A stretch of 64,000 nt of DNA from NCBI RefSeq assembly GCF_047238345.1, contig NZ_JBDFMQ010000001.1:2418001-2482000 (forward strand), given 5' to 3'. Positions 48,700 to 57,278 of this stretch are shown here, piece after piece. How positions within the stretch are numbered: the stretch's first letter is position 1; every line of letters begins with the position of its first letter. The notes beneath the pieces are model-generated. The model had not been told where the DNA came from. It made no database searches and saw nothing but the letters and a program-made list of their open reading frames with translations. The translations under genes were made by a program, and so were the position numbers. This DNA comes from Shouchella sp047238345 (GTDB taxonomy: Bacteria > Bacillota > Bacilli > Bacillales > Bacillaceae_D).

Positions 48700-50151
48700 T
48701 TACATGGGCATATTTCCCCGTTTTCTTGTTTCGTCAACAGGTTTGGCTTTTAAATAGCGAAACGACTGAATTAAAAACGAACGGGTTTCTCTTGGCAAAA
48801 TCACATCATCAATATACCCTTTTTTTGCAGCATGATATGGGGAATCGGTCTCTTCTAGATTTCTAACAGCTTTTTCTGCAACAATCGCTTCTGAACTTTG
48901 ACTCCCCATAACTGCAATAGACGCACACGGCCAAGCTACGACTAGATCTGCACCAATCCCTTTACTATTTAATGCGACAAACGCACCTCCGTATGCTTTT
49001 CTAAGTACGACGGTAATTTTCGGTACAGATGCTTCAGCAAACGCGTAAATTAGTTTAGCGCCGTGGCGCAATAGGCCTTTATATTCTTGGTCTTTTCCAG
49101 GGATAAATCCGCTCACATCTTCTAACACAAGCAATGGAATGTGGAAACAATTGCAGAAACGAACAAACCGGGCACCTTTATCACTTGCATCAATATCAAT
49201 GCAACCGGCTAAATGAATGGGGTTATTAGCCACAACACCGACTGTTTTACCGTTTAAGCGAATAAAACCGGTCACGATGTTTTTGGCAAAACCTTTTGAC
49301 CATTCAAACAAGTACTGTTGATCTGCAAGACACGCAATGATTTCTTTCACATTATATACTTCTCGCTCATCTTTTGGTAAACACGTCTCAATTTCTGTTT
49401 CTGAAGCGACACTGGTCGATTCTTTTTTGCGGTTTCCTAAAAAAGATAAAAACTCTTTCACTTGAGCAAACGCTTCTTGCTCTGTGTCAGCCACAAAATG
49501 AGCCAACCCGCTTTTGGTTGCATGTACATCTGCACCACCAAGATCTTCAGGCGACAACGTCTCTCCACTTATTGCTTGAAGAACTTTCGGTCCTGTTATA
49601 AACATTTGGCTAATCGTTCGTACCATAAATATCGCATCGCTTAATGCAGGGGAATAAGCAGCTCCTCCTGCACAAGGTCCAAGCATAACCGATAGCTGGG
49701 GAATAACGCCTGAGTACTGAACGTTTCGCTTGAATATTTCTCCATAACCATGCAGCGCCTCTATGCCTTCTTGAATACGTGCTCCGCCTGAATCAATTAA
49801 GCCAATAATTGGCATCCGATGTTCGTAAGCTAAATCCATTAACGAACAAATCTTTTGTGCGTGCATGCCTCCAAGCGTACCGCCGACAATTGTAAAATCT
49901 TGTGCATAAATACAAACATCTTGCTCGTTTATTTTGCCAATACCAGTAATGACACCATCGCTTGGTTGACCGTCTAAACCTAATGCAAATCGATACAACT
50001 CAGAAAAGCTATTCGCATCAACAAGCTGACTAATCCGCTCCCGTGCTAATAGCTTCCCCCGTTTCTTTTGCGCTTCTTGCTTATCAATTCCGCCGCCTAA
50101 TGAAATGATCTCTAATCGTTTCTCATAGTCTTGTTCTTCTTGATTGTCCAT
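48700..50151 (-). CDS. Acyl-CoA carboxylase carboxyltransferase subunit (MmdA/PccB type)
   Basis: 483-aa carboxyltransferase. The N-terminal acyl-CoA half has GKLLARERISQLVDANSF, VYAQDFTIVGGTLGGMHAQKI-like sequence and GLIDSGGARIQEGIEALHGYG near residue 125. The C-terminal half has GFIPGKDQEYKGLLRHGAKL and KAYGGAFVALNSK. It carries propionyl- or methylmalonyl-CoA-type carboxyl groups (also YqjD). It is slightly shorter than the usual 510 or so residues. It stands alone: no biotin carboxylase, biotin carrier or decarboxylase gene is adjacent, so partners must be encoded elsewhere. Confidence 0.85.
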   Translation of the reverse strand: MDNQEEQDYEKRLEIISLGGGIDKQEAQKKRGKLLARERISQLVDANSFSELYRFALGLDGQPSDGVITGIGKINEQDVCIYAQDFTIVGGTLGGMHAQKICSLMDLAYEHRMPIIGLIDSGGARIQEGIEALHGYGEIFKRNVQYSGVIPQLSVMLGPCAGGAAYSPALSDAIFMVRTISQMFITGPKVLQAISGETLSPEDLGGADVHATKSGLAHFVADTEQEAFAQVKEFLSFLGNRKKESTSVASETEIETCLPKDEREVYNVKEIIACLADQQYLFEWSKGFAKNIVTGFIRLNGKTVGVVANNPIHLAGCIDIDASDKGARFVRFCNCFHIPLLVLEDVSGFIPGKDQEYKGLLRHGAKLIYAFAEASVPKITVVLRKAYGGAFVALNSKGIGADLVVAWPCASIAVMGSQSSEAIVAEKAVRNLEETDSPYHAAKKGYIDDVILPRETRSFLIQSFRYLKAKPVDETRKRGNMPM

Positions 50152-50210
50152 TGTGATCCACCCTTTTTAGGTTCTTGTTGTAATGTAACCAAAAAGGGGG
50201 ACGCTATGCG

Positions 50211-51053
50211 TTAGGGTGTTCTGTGAACAGGCAAGGTTACACATCGAAATGAACCACCTGATTTAATAATCTCAGAAAAATCAACTTCAATGATCGTATA
50301 GCCACGATCCCGTAGCGCTTGGTTCGTTTTTTTGTTTTGGGGCAGTGCTAAAATACGCTTTTTCCCTATCGACAAAACATTTACACTTAAATGAAATTGT
50401 TCTTCTTTTGAAACTTCAATACAATCATAACGTTCAGACAGCATTCGATAAGCAGCAGCATCAATCGCCTCAGGGTATACGAGTGCTTCATGTTTCGAAA
50501 TAGGTTGAAACACACAATCTAGATGCAAATACTTATGATCAAATGGCACCCATTGAAATTGTTTACTTCCATGATTCTGTTCTAACATTGATAAACTATT
50601 TGACGATGTACGCCCACTCGCACCGACATAAATGATATGCTCCGTAACGATGACGTCTCCGCCCTCGATTGTCCCTTTTGGAATAAATTGATACGGACGA
50701 TCAATCGCTTCCAAAAATTTAGCAAGCTCTTTTTCCTCGCCTTGTCGGATCTCACTTTCCATTCGCGCAACATATAGAACGTTTTCGATTGTAAATCCGC
50801 TATCACGCATAAAAATCTGTTCAGGAAATGATGCATGAGGCGGCAACATCCGTACATTAACTCCTTCATCCCTCATCGTTTCAATAAGCGTTTGGTGCTG
50901 GGAACAAGCTAATTCTTTATCAATATTTTCTTTCATATACTTCCGCTGCGTTTCATTGATGGGTTCTTTAATTGTCATATACGTTGGTTTGCATACAACC
51001 ACTTCTGTCAACGTATCAAATTCAGAATTACAATAAACGTTTTCATTTTTCAT
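50211..51053 (-). CDS. DDAH-like amidinotransferase-fold hydrolase (YkgA type)
   Basis: 280-aa enzyme of the guanidino-group-modifying superfamily. The substrate/catalytic residues are in FMRDSGFTI (about 82), the TIEGGDVIVTEH block (about 129-140) with Glu/Asp, the catalytic His in YLHLDCVFQP (about 176), and the nucleophile Cys in SGGSFRCVTLPVHR (about 273). N,N-dimethylarginine dimethylaminohydrolase (giving citrulline) is the closest named activity; B. subtilis YkgA belongs here. The natural substrate could also be agmatine- or arginine-related. It is expressed separately from the arginine operon. Confidence 0.82.
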   Translation of the reverse strand: MKNENVYCNSEFDTLTEVVVCKPTYMTIKEPINETQRKYMKENIDKELACSQHQTLIETMRDEGVNVRMLPPHASFPEQIFMRDSGFTIENVLYVARMESEIRQGEEKELAKFLEAIDRPYQFIPKGTIEGGDVIVTEHIIYVGASGRTSSNSLSMLEQNHGSKQFQWVPFDHKYLHLDCVFQPISKHEALVYPEAIDAAAYRMLSERYDCIEVSKEEQFHLSVNVLSIGKKRILALPQNKKTNQALRDRGYTIIEVDFSEIIKSGGSFRCVTLPVHRTP

Positions 51054-51220
51054 GAGTGAATGACCCCTATCTTTTGAATCAATTCTTTATTAAGATTTGC
51101 ATACAGGATTGTAAAAATCAATTTTATCCATTATATTTTTATATATTCGTATACCTTTTCCTAAGTGTATACTACAATAAGGATATCTTATCCATTTTAA
51201 ATGATTAATCTTACAAACAT

Positions 51221-51249
51221 AAAAATCAGACCAACATACTTGGCCTGAT
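51221..51249 (-). terminator. Terminator of the IDEAL-type gene
   Basis: ATCAGACCAA (51225-51234) pairs with TTGGCCTGAT (51240-51249, one G-U), followed by T5 on the minus strand, right after the stop. Confidence 0.82.
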
Positions 51250-51250
51250 C

Positions 51251-51547
51251 TTAATGAAAAGTCAAAAATAAATTATAGCCATTTTCAGAAATGGTCTTTC
51301 CATTTTTATGACTTTCGATGTGAGACGAGAGCTCTGAAGAGAGAATATAAAATTGTTCTTTATTACGACATTCAAGAGATAGATCAATTTGCTTTCTTAA
51401 ATATTGTTCTTTAAAGTAATAACTTGAATACGTTAGAACAGCTCGAGCATAGAGAGATTGAACAGTGAGATCGGTACGAACTTCTAAACTGTTAATAATG
51501 TGCAACTGCTTTAGGACATTCTTATCAATGGCAAATGGCTCTTTCAT
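51251..51547 (-). CDS. Probable IDEAL-domain protein
   Basis: 98-aa protein from ATG 51547 (GGAGGG, 6-nt spacer). The central block FKEQYLRKQIDLSLECRNKEQFYILSSEL resembles the IDEAL domain pattern (KQ-L-x-x-QID-x-ALD-x-RDKE-x-F-x-LT-x-EL), shortened here as QIDLSLECRNKEQFY. The motif core reads IDLSL rather than IDEAL, so it is a divergent member. Such small proteins occur in Bacilli, some next to competence or ComK-related genes; functions are mostly unknown. It is divergent from asnO. Confidence 0.6.
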   Translation of the reverse strand: MKEPFAIDKNVLKQLHIINSLEVRTDLTVQSLYARAVLTYSSYYFKEQYLRKQIDLSLECRNKEQFYILSSELSSHIESHKNGKTISENGYNLFLTFH

Positions 51548-51696
51548 TGTTCTCCCTCCATCTGTTATGATGATATCGTTTAATTTACTCATGTTTTACC
51601 CTGAAAAGAATGGTCATAAACCTGAGGGTGTTGGATGTTCCAACCCATTTTTTCATGTCCATTTTTTCACCCTACTTATTCGGAGGTGCCTCACTT

Positions 51697-53580
51697 ATGT
51701 GTGGTTTTATTGGAGAGCTCTTACACAAACATAACGAAAACAACCACGCTGATGATCAGACGTGGACTGAAGCTTTAGAGATGATCCACCATCGTGGACC
51801 AGATCAAACAGGCGAATATAAAGACGAATTTGTTCGGCTAGGCTTTAAACGCTTAAGCATTATTGACTTAGAAAACGGCTCACAGCCTTTTTCTTATCAA
51901 GAAGGTCGCTATCAAATGGTGTTTAATGGCGAAATTTATAACTATATTGAACTCCGAGAAGGGTTACAAAAGCAAGGCGTAACATTCCGTACACACTCGG
52001 ATACCGAAGTTCTTATTGCGATGTACGCGCATGAAGGCAAAGAAATGATCAAAAAACTGCGCGGGATGTTTGCCTTTGCGATTTGGGATACTGAAGAAAA
52101 AACACTTTTCTGTGGTCGCGACCGTTTCGGTATTAAACCGTTCTATTATATGAGAGACAACGGTCGTCTTCATTTTGGTTCAGAGCAAAAATCTCTTATG
52201 CCTTATATTGATGAAGTACAAGTACGTACAGATTCGTTACAACATTATACAACTTTTCAATATGTACCAGAACCACATACATTAACAAATCATGTAGAAA
52301 AACTATTACCAGGTCACTATTTAACCATTGATGAGCATCTATCAATTGACGTCACAAGCTATAGCGATCGCTCGTTTTATCAGCACTCTCGCAATCAATC
52401 ACTTGATTCGTTAGTAAACGAAACGAAAGACGTGTTAACAAATTCGGTAGAAAAACATATGCGTTCAGATGTTCCTGTCGGATCTTTTCTATCAAGTGGA
52501 ATTGATTCTACAGCGATCGTCGCACTTGCCAAAGAACAACACCCAGAATTATTAACATTTACAGTGGGCTTTGAAACACAAGGCTATAGTGAGATTGATC
52601 TAGCTCAAGACTCGGCAGAAAAATTAGGTGTCCGAAATGTTTCAAAATTAATCACGCCGGAAGAATTTTTAGAAGAACTTCCTAAAATTATGTGGCATAT
52701 GGATGAGCCTGTTGCCGATCCAGCAGCTGTTCCACTCTATTTTGTTGCAAAAGAAGCAGCTAAGCATGTGAAAGTTGTTTTATCTGGAGAAGGTGCCGAT
52801 GAATTATTTGGTGGTTATCGGATTTACCGCGAGCCGTTAGATTTAAAATTCTTTGACAAAATACCAAAAGGCTTGCATCCTGCTTTAAATCGATTTGCTC
52901 AACGATTACCTTCGTCTGTTAAAGGACGTGGATTTTTATTAAGAGGAACAACGCCTATTGAACAACGTTATGTCGGGAACGCGTTTATTTTTAATGAAGA
53001 AGAAAAGAAAGAGCTTTTTCATTCGTATGATGCATCCCATCCATATACAGATGTGACCCGTCCGCTTTATGACGCCGTCCGTCACTATGACGATTCTACA
53101 AAGATGCAGTATGTGGACATGCATACGTGGCTTGCTAGTGATATTCTTGTTAAAGCGGATCGTATGACAATGGCCCACTCGCTTGAATTACGCGTGCCAT
53201 TTCTTGATAAAGAAGTCTTTGAATTTGCTCGTTCTTTGCAAACAGATTTAAAATTAGCAAACAATACAACAAAATTTGTTCTAAGAGAAGCCATGAAAGA
53301 GATCGTACCAGATTCCATTGTATCTCGTAAAAAACTTGGGTTCCCTGTACCTATTCGCGTATGGCTTAAAGACGAGCTGTACAGCTGGGCGCAACAAACC
53401 ATTAAAACAAGCGGTGCGGATGAATATTTCAACAAATCCTTCTTACTGCAAATGTTAGAAGATCACCGTCAAGGAAAAGCGGACTACAGTCGTAAATTAT
53501 GGACCGTTCTATGCTTTATGATGTGGCATGATCTTCATCTTGCTAGTAAAAGCGAGAAAGTAAGCAAAATTGTCATATAA
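51697..53580 (+). CDS. asnO: Asparagine synthase (glutamine-hydrolysing), AsnO type
   Basis: 627-aa enzyme making asparagine from aspartate with glutamine as nitrogen donor. The N-terminal Cys nucleophile follows the initiator Met (MCGFIGELL), so the ATG at 51697 with GGAGGTG is certain. The Ntn glutaminase domain covers 1-200 (HHRGPDQ, FNGEIYNY, SDTEVLI). The synthetase PP-loop is VGSFLSSGIDSTAIVAL near residue 265, with VVLSGEGADELFGGYRIY near 362. Its neighbour encodes a YisL-like protein 3 kb away, as near asnO (yisO) in B. subtilis, which supports AsnO, a sporulation-linked member. A terminator follows. Confidence 0.9.
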   Translation: MCGFIGELLHKHNENNHADDQTWTEALEMIHHRGPDQTGEYKDEFVRLGFKRLSIIDLENGSQPFSYQEGRYQMVFNGEIYNYIELREGLQKQGVTFRTHSDTEVLIAMYAHEGKEMIKKLRGMFAFAIWDTEEKTLFCGRDRFGIKPFYYMRDNGRLHFGSEQKSLMPYIDEVQVRTDSLQHYTTFQYVPEPHTLTNHVEKLLPGHYLTIDEHLSIDVTSYSDRSFYQHSRNQSLDSLVNETKDVLTNSVEKHMRSDVPVGSFLSSGIDSTAIVALAKEQHPELLTFTVGFETQGYSEIDLAQDSAEKLGVRNVSKLITPEEFLEELPKIMWHMDEPVADPAAVPLYFVAKEAAKHVKVVLSGEGADELFGGYRIYREPLDLKFFDKIPKGLHPALNRFAQRLPSSVKGRGFLLRGTTPIEQRYVGNAFIFNEEEKKELFHSYDASHPYTDVTRPLYDAVRHYDDSTKMQYVDMHTWLASDILVKADRMTMAHSLELRVPFLDKEVFEFARSLQTDLKLANNTTKFVLREAMKEIVPDSIVSRKKLGFPVPIRVWLKDELYSWAQQTIKTSGADEYFNKSFLLQMLEDHRQGKADYSRKLWTVLCFMMWHDLHLASKSEKVSKIVI

Positions 53581-53585
53581 CAAGA

Positions 53586-53637
53586 AAGAATCTTCTTGAA
53601 GGCGTGTCGCAACGTCATTCAGGAAGATTCTTTTTTT
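53586..53637. terminator. Bidirectional terminator between asnO and cheW
   Basis: AAGAATCTTCTTGAA (53586-53600) pairs with TTCAGGAAGATTCTT (53618-53632, one mismatch), followed by T7 on the plus strand. Confidence 0.85.
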
Positions 53638-53657
53638 AGTTACTCTCGTTTATTTGT

Positions 53658-54107
53658 TTACACTTGAACAGCTTTATTTGTTTCAATGTACGTCAGCAAC
53701 TCGTGAAGATCAATCATTGACGCAAAACCTGTTTCCACTTGGATAAGCTGGTTAATAAATGGTGTTGGAGACTGAACATCACTTGCTTCTTGGAATGCTT
53801 CAATCTCGACACGCAAAATATCGCTCGCCTGATCCACGAGTAGCGCAACGTCTTTCTCTTGAGAGGTGCAAATTAACAGCCGAGAATGCCTTGTGATTGT
53901 TGCTTTTGTGCCATTCAAAATTTGATTCATGTCTACGACAGCAATTAACTCTCCACGAACGAGCACAACTCCCTCTATCACTTTAGCCGTATTCGGAACA
54001 GAGGCAATCCCGTTAACAGGTTCGATTGAAAGGAGGTTTTGCAAATGCATGCCATATTCTTGCTTTCCGACAGTAAAAAGAAGCAATTTTTCTAATGCAT
54101 TACTCAT
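53658..54107 (-). CDS. cheW: Chemotaxis coupling protein CheW
   Basis: 149-aa scaffold linking chemoreceptors to CheA. It has the two-lobed SH3-like CheW fold: LLLFTVGKQEYGMHLQNLLSIEP, then VVLVRGELIAVVDMNQILNG (NLRG-type region), RHSRLLICTSQEKDVALLVD, and a C-terminal TGFASMIDLHELL. The start ATG overlaps the end of cheA by 8 bp (GGAGG upstream), so they are coupled. No receptor, methyltransferase or response-regulator gene is in the neighbourhood. Confidence 0.9.
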   Translation of the reverse strand: MSNALEKLLLFTVGKQEYGMHLQNLLSIEPVNGIASVPNTAKVIEGVVLVRGELIAVVDMNQILNGTKATITRHSRLLICTSQEKDVALLVDQASDILRVEIEAFQEASDVQSPTPFINQLIQVETGFASMIDLHELLTYIETNKAVQV

Positions 54108-56055
54108 GTTTCATCCTCCATTCATCCTGAAAGTACATAGAGGTATCTAAAACCATTGCAATCTTTCCATCCCCAAGGATGGTGGCACCTAACAACCCCG
54201 TAGTCCCTTTTAATAATGACCCGAGAGATTTTAAGACAATTTCACTGTGGCCAACGAAATCATCTACACGTAACGCGACTAACTTATTTTTTTGATATAT
54301 AACCACAACCGACCACTCCTCTTGCTCGTCCACCTCCACTCCCACAAACGTTCGCAAAGAGACTACGGGAGTATAGAGACCACGTACATCAATCATTGCT
54401 TGATTTTGTGAATAGTGAATGTCTTCCGTTTTGATTGTTGCGGTTTCGAGTACAGCAGAGACCGGAATGGCAAATGTGTCATTATTAACACGGACAAGTA
54501 ATGCTTCCATTATCGAAACGGTTAATGGAAGCGAAATAGAAAAGGTAGACCCTTCACCTGGTCGAGACGCGACTTCAATGGTTCCACCGATCTTCTCTAA
54601 ATTCGTCTTAACCACATCTAAACCAACTCCTCGACCTGATAGATCGGTTACTGTATCAGCTGTACTAAAACCTGATTGGAAGAGGAGTTGAAAGACCTCT
54701 TCATCGGTTCGATTTGCTGCATCATCTTCGGTTAGCAGGTCGAGAGACAACGCTTTTTGCAATACTCGCTCCCGATCAATGCCCCCTCCGTCATCTTCAA
54801 TTTCAATCACCACCCGGCTTCCTTTATAAAAAGCGCGTAACGTGATCGTCCCCTTCTCAGCTTTATGAAGAGCTTTTCGTTTGTCACGATGCTCGATGCC
54901 ATGATCAATTGAATTTCTTAATAAATGGAGCAAAGGATCGCTTAATTCATCGATCAAAGCCTTATCGATTTCAGTTTCCCCGCCTTCCACAACAAAATGA
55001 ATGTCTTTGTCGACTTCTTTTGCAATTTTGCGGACCATCTTTGGAAATCTAGTGAATACCGTATCTAACGTCATCATTCGAATAGAGAGCATCACAGATT
55101 GCAAATGACTAATGCTCCGATTCATTTTCTCTGCCGTCACCAGTAGATCAGGCTGATCGATTTGTTTTGCTAATTGTTCTAGCCTGCTTTTTTCAATGAC
55201 AAGCTCTTCAAACATATACATTAATTCATCTAATTTTGATAGCTGCACACGTATGGATTTCTGCACACGTGCATCTGCTCCCTCTCCCTTTTCAACAACC
55301 TTTTGATCCCTACTATCAGGGCTTGCATTTGACTGGGTTTGCTCAAGGACAAAATCTTTCACGTCCACATTTGTAATCTCACTTAACCCTTTTATGACTG
55401 AAACCATGTCTTGAGCCTTTGATCCTGTCGCTACTATTACCTGAAAATCGCGGTCAAACAGACCTTCTTCAAGGGCTTCTGTGTTTGGATTTGTATGTAA
55501 AATTTCACCCAAGTTACTAAGTTCATTTATTACCATATACGCACGAACGCCTTTTAGCATCGCTTGCTCATCCACTTCAACATGAACCGTTTTAAGTGGA
55601 ATCCCCTCTTCAAGCGCTTGTGCAAGCATCCGCAACGTATAGCCATCTATATCATCTTGCATAGACGAACGGACTTCATTTGGGTTCATGCGCAGAAGCT
55701 GCTGTTCTAACTCTTGACCATAAGGCAGTTCTGTTCCACTTTCCTCAATGGATTCAAGCGAGCTATCAAGAAAATCGACAATCATAAAAAATAGATTCAT
55801 ATGCTCATTCTCTAAAGACACATTCCCTGTTCTTAAGTCGTCTAGCATATTCTCAAATTGGTGTGTAACATCGGCCATAACAGTAAAGTTCATTGAAGCG
55901 GCCATGCCTTTAATCGTATGAGCCGACCGAAAAACGTCGTTCAGAGTAGTCGTTTGATTTTCCTCTTCTGATAGTCGAGGCAGTTGTTCATTTATAAGTG
56001 AAAGATGTTCATGACCTTCTTCAATAAACATCGTTAAGTACTGGTTTTGACTCAA
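54100..56055 (-). CDS. cheA: Chemotaxis histidine kinase CheA
   Basis: 651-aa kinase that phosphorylates CheY/CheB-type proteins. I start it at the TTG at 56055 (GGTGGAG, 6 nt upstream). The longer reading to 56175 runs through a strong terminator hairpin. P1: phospho-acceptor His46 in SAHTIKGMAASMNF. P2-like region at about 160-260. P3 dimerisation helices near 290-350. P4 ATP site: LLRNSIDHGIEHRDKR (N box), IEDDGGGID (G1), SGRGVGLDVVKTNLEK (G2). P5 CheW-like domain at about 510-651. All catalytic boxes are intact, so the kinase should be active. The gene is first in a cheA-cheW pair. Confidence 0.92.
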   Translation of the reverse strand: MSQNQYLTMFIEEGHEHLSLINEQLPRLSEEENQTTTLNDVFRSAHTIKGMAASMNFTVMADVTHQFENMLDDLRTGNVSLENEHMNLFFMIVDFLDSSLESIEESGTELPYGQELEQQLLRMNPNEVRSSMQDDIDGYTLRMLAQALEEGIPLKTVHVEVDEQAMLKGVRAYMVINELSNLGEILHTNPNTEALEEGLFDRDFQVIVATGSKAQDMVSVIKGLSEITNVDVKDFVLEQTQSNASPDSRDQKVVEKGEGADARVQKSIRVQLSKLDELMYMFEELVIEKSRLEQLAKQIDQPDLLVTAEKMNRSISHLQSVMLSIRMMTLDTVFTRFPKMVRKIAKEVDKDIHFVVEGGETEIDKALIDELSDPLLHLLRNSIDHGIEHRDKRKALHKAEKGTITLRAFYKGSRVVIEIEDDGGGIDRERVLQKALSLDLLTEDDAANRTDEEVFQLLFQSGFSTADTVTDLSGRGVGLDVVKTNLEKIGGTIEVASRPGEGSTFSISLPLTVSIMEALLVRVNNDTFAIPVSAVLETATIKTEDIHYSQNQAMIDVRGLYTPVVSLRTFVGVEVDEQEEWSVVVIYQKNKLVALRVDDFVGHSEIVLKSLGSLLKGTTGLLGATILGDGKIAMVLDTSMYFQDEWRMKHE

Positions 56056-56073
56056 CACATTCTCCACCTTAGC

Positions 56074-56109
56074 AAAAAAGAATACGAGAGCAACTGCTCT
56101 CGTATTCTT
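56074..56109 (-). terminator. Terminator upstream of cheA (end of YisL-like gene)
   Basis: AAGAATACGAGAGCA (56078-56092) pairs with TGCTCTCGTATTCTT (56095-56109), a perfect stem with T5-6 on the minus strand. It isolates cheA from the gene at 56165, so the cheA promoter must be in or just past this hairpin. Confidence 0.88.
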
Positions 56110-56164
56110 TATCGGATTCATTCTAATGAAAGTTGATACCGATCTAGAAATACTCCAAATCCCG

Positions 56165-56533
56165 CTAACGCCCATTTATCCCTAACAGCCAAACCATTAA
56201 TCCAGAAAAAAGAAAGATGCTTATATGTAGCGCAAATAAAGAATAGTTCTTCCGCTTTAATGCCAGTCGACTCGTTTCAAAAAAGATAAACAGTAAAAGG
56301 GCAATTGCCCCTTTCACACTATAATAAGGGGTAAATTGATACATATATAAAATCACGACACCTGTTAACAGTAAAAGAACCTGTGTTAACCTGACAAACA
56401 CGGCAATAAGCTTTCTGCCTGTTTGCAAATCAAACCACGTGAGGATCAACCATACGGCAGCTCCTATAAAAAAAAGCGGCCATACATAATTATGAAACTG
56501 TAAGTATGGTAAAAAGGTTTGGGCAGGAATCAC
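56165..56533 (-). CDS. YisL-like membrane protein (DUF1516/UPF0344)
   Basis: 122-aa protein with four hydrophobic segments (about residues 15-33, 44-63, 72-88, 98-118). The pattern RKLIAVFVRLTQVLLLLTG (central helix with R and L-L-TG) and FFETSRLALKRKN match the YisL-type family by eye, though identity looks low. B. subtilis yisL lies near asnO, consistent with this neighbourhood. Function unknown. Start ATG 56533 (GGAGGGCAACGTGTG-type site upstream). Confidence 0.6.
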   Translation of the reverse strand: MIPAQTFLPYLQFHNYVWPLFFIGAAVWLILTWFDLQTGRKLIAVFVRLTQVLLLLTGVVILYMYQFTPYYSVKGAIALLLFIFFETSRLALKRKNYSLFALHISIFLFSGLMVWLLGINGR

Positions 56534-56587
56534 ACGTTGCCCTCCTCTAGCAATAGAATAGGTTTCAATTCACCATTCTAGTATAGC

Positions 56588-56620
56588 ATAAAATAAAAAG
56601 CGAGAACCGAGGTTCTCGCT
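56588..56620 (-). terminator. Terminator of the pst-phoU operon
   Basis: AGCGAGAACC (56599-56608) pairs with GGTTCTCGCT (56611-56620), followed by TTTTATTTTA on the minus strand. The stem overlaps the phoU stop codon. Confidence 0.88.
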
Positions 56621-57266
56621 AGTTCAAATCAAAATGGTGCCCATTTGCTTCATAGATAATCCACTCTGATAAATTCGTCGCATAATCCGCAATTCGCTCC
56701 ACATACCGAGCGATAAAAGCTAATTGCGTGGTTCCTTCAACATTTTGTTCATTCACATCTTGTCTGAACAAACGTTTAATAAACTTTCCAAACCGTTCAT
56801 CTATTGCATCGTCTTCTTTCGCTAGCTGCTGCGCTGCGAAAACATCTTTCTCTTTATAGGCAACGAGTGCCTTAGCAACCATAGCCCGCGCATCTTTTGC
56901 CAGTGAAGAAAGCTCACTAATTGTGTCATCATCTACTGCTGATATTCGTCGTGACACTTTTGCCATATCAACTGCTAAATCAGCAACCCGTTCTAAATCT
57001 CCGCTAATTTTCATTACCACAATCAGCTTTCGAAGATCACTTGCTACAGGTTGTTGGCGCGCAATAATATCAAAAACTTGCTCATTTAGTTCAAGCTCTC
57101 GCTTATTAATTTTTTTATCATTGGCAATAATGTCGTCTACTTTACTCGTATCCCCTGTCTCAAAGCAAGCAATAGCCCGATCCAGCTGCACAAGGGTTCG
57201 TTCCCCTAGTTCCTGAATGTGCGTGACGGATTCTTCAAGCTGTTGAACAAACATGCTACGTAACAT
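56619..57266 (-). CDS. phoU: Phosphate signalling protein PhoU
   Basis: 215-aa all-helical protein with two PhoU repeats (each about 100 residues). The metal-binding D/E patterns are present: DDIIANDKKINKRELELNE and a second KEDDAIDERFGKF, each preceded by a D-LERVADLAVDMAK or YVERIADYATNLSE helix. It links Pst transport to PhoR kinase activity and drug/persister tolerance in many bacteria. The start has AAGGGG. B. subtilis lacks a phoU in its pst operon; here it ends the operon, 12 bp after pstB. The phoPR genes are not in the window. Confidence 0.93.
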   Translation of the reverse strand: MLRSMFVQQLEESVTHIQELGERTLVQLDRAIACFETGDTSKVDDIIANDKKINKRELELNEQVFDIIARQQPVASDLRKLIVVMKISGDLERVADLAVDMAKVSRRISAVDDDTISELSSLAKDARAMVAKALVAYKEKDVFAAQQLAKEDDAIDERFGKFIKRLFRQDVNEQNVEGTTQLAFIARYVERIADYATNLSEWIIYEANGHHFDLN

Positions 57267-57278
57267 ATGCTTCGCCCC

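Noticed and set aside
56056..56175. 40-residue N-terminal extension of CheA
   Set aside because: It spans a strong terminator hairpin and is not needed: the phospho-acceptor His then lies at residue 46 as in known CheA.
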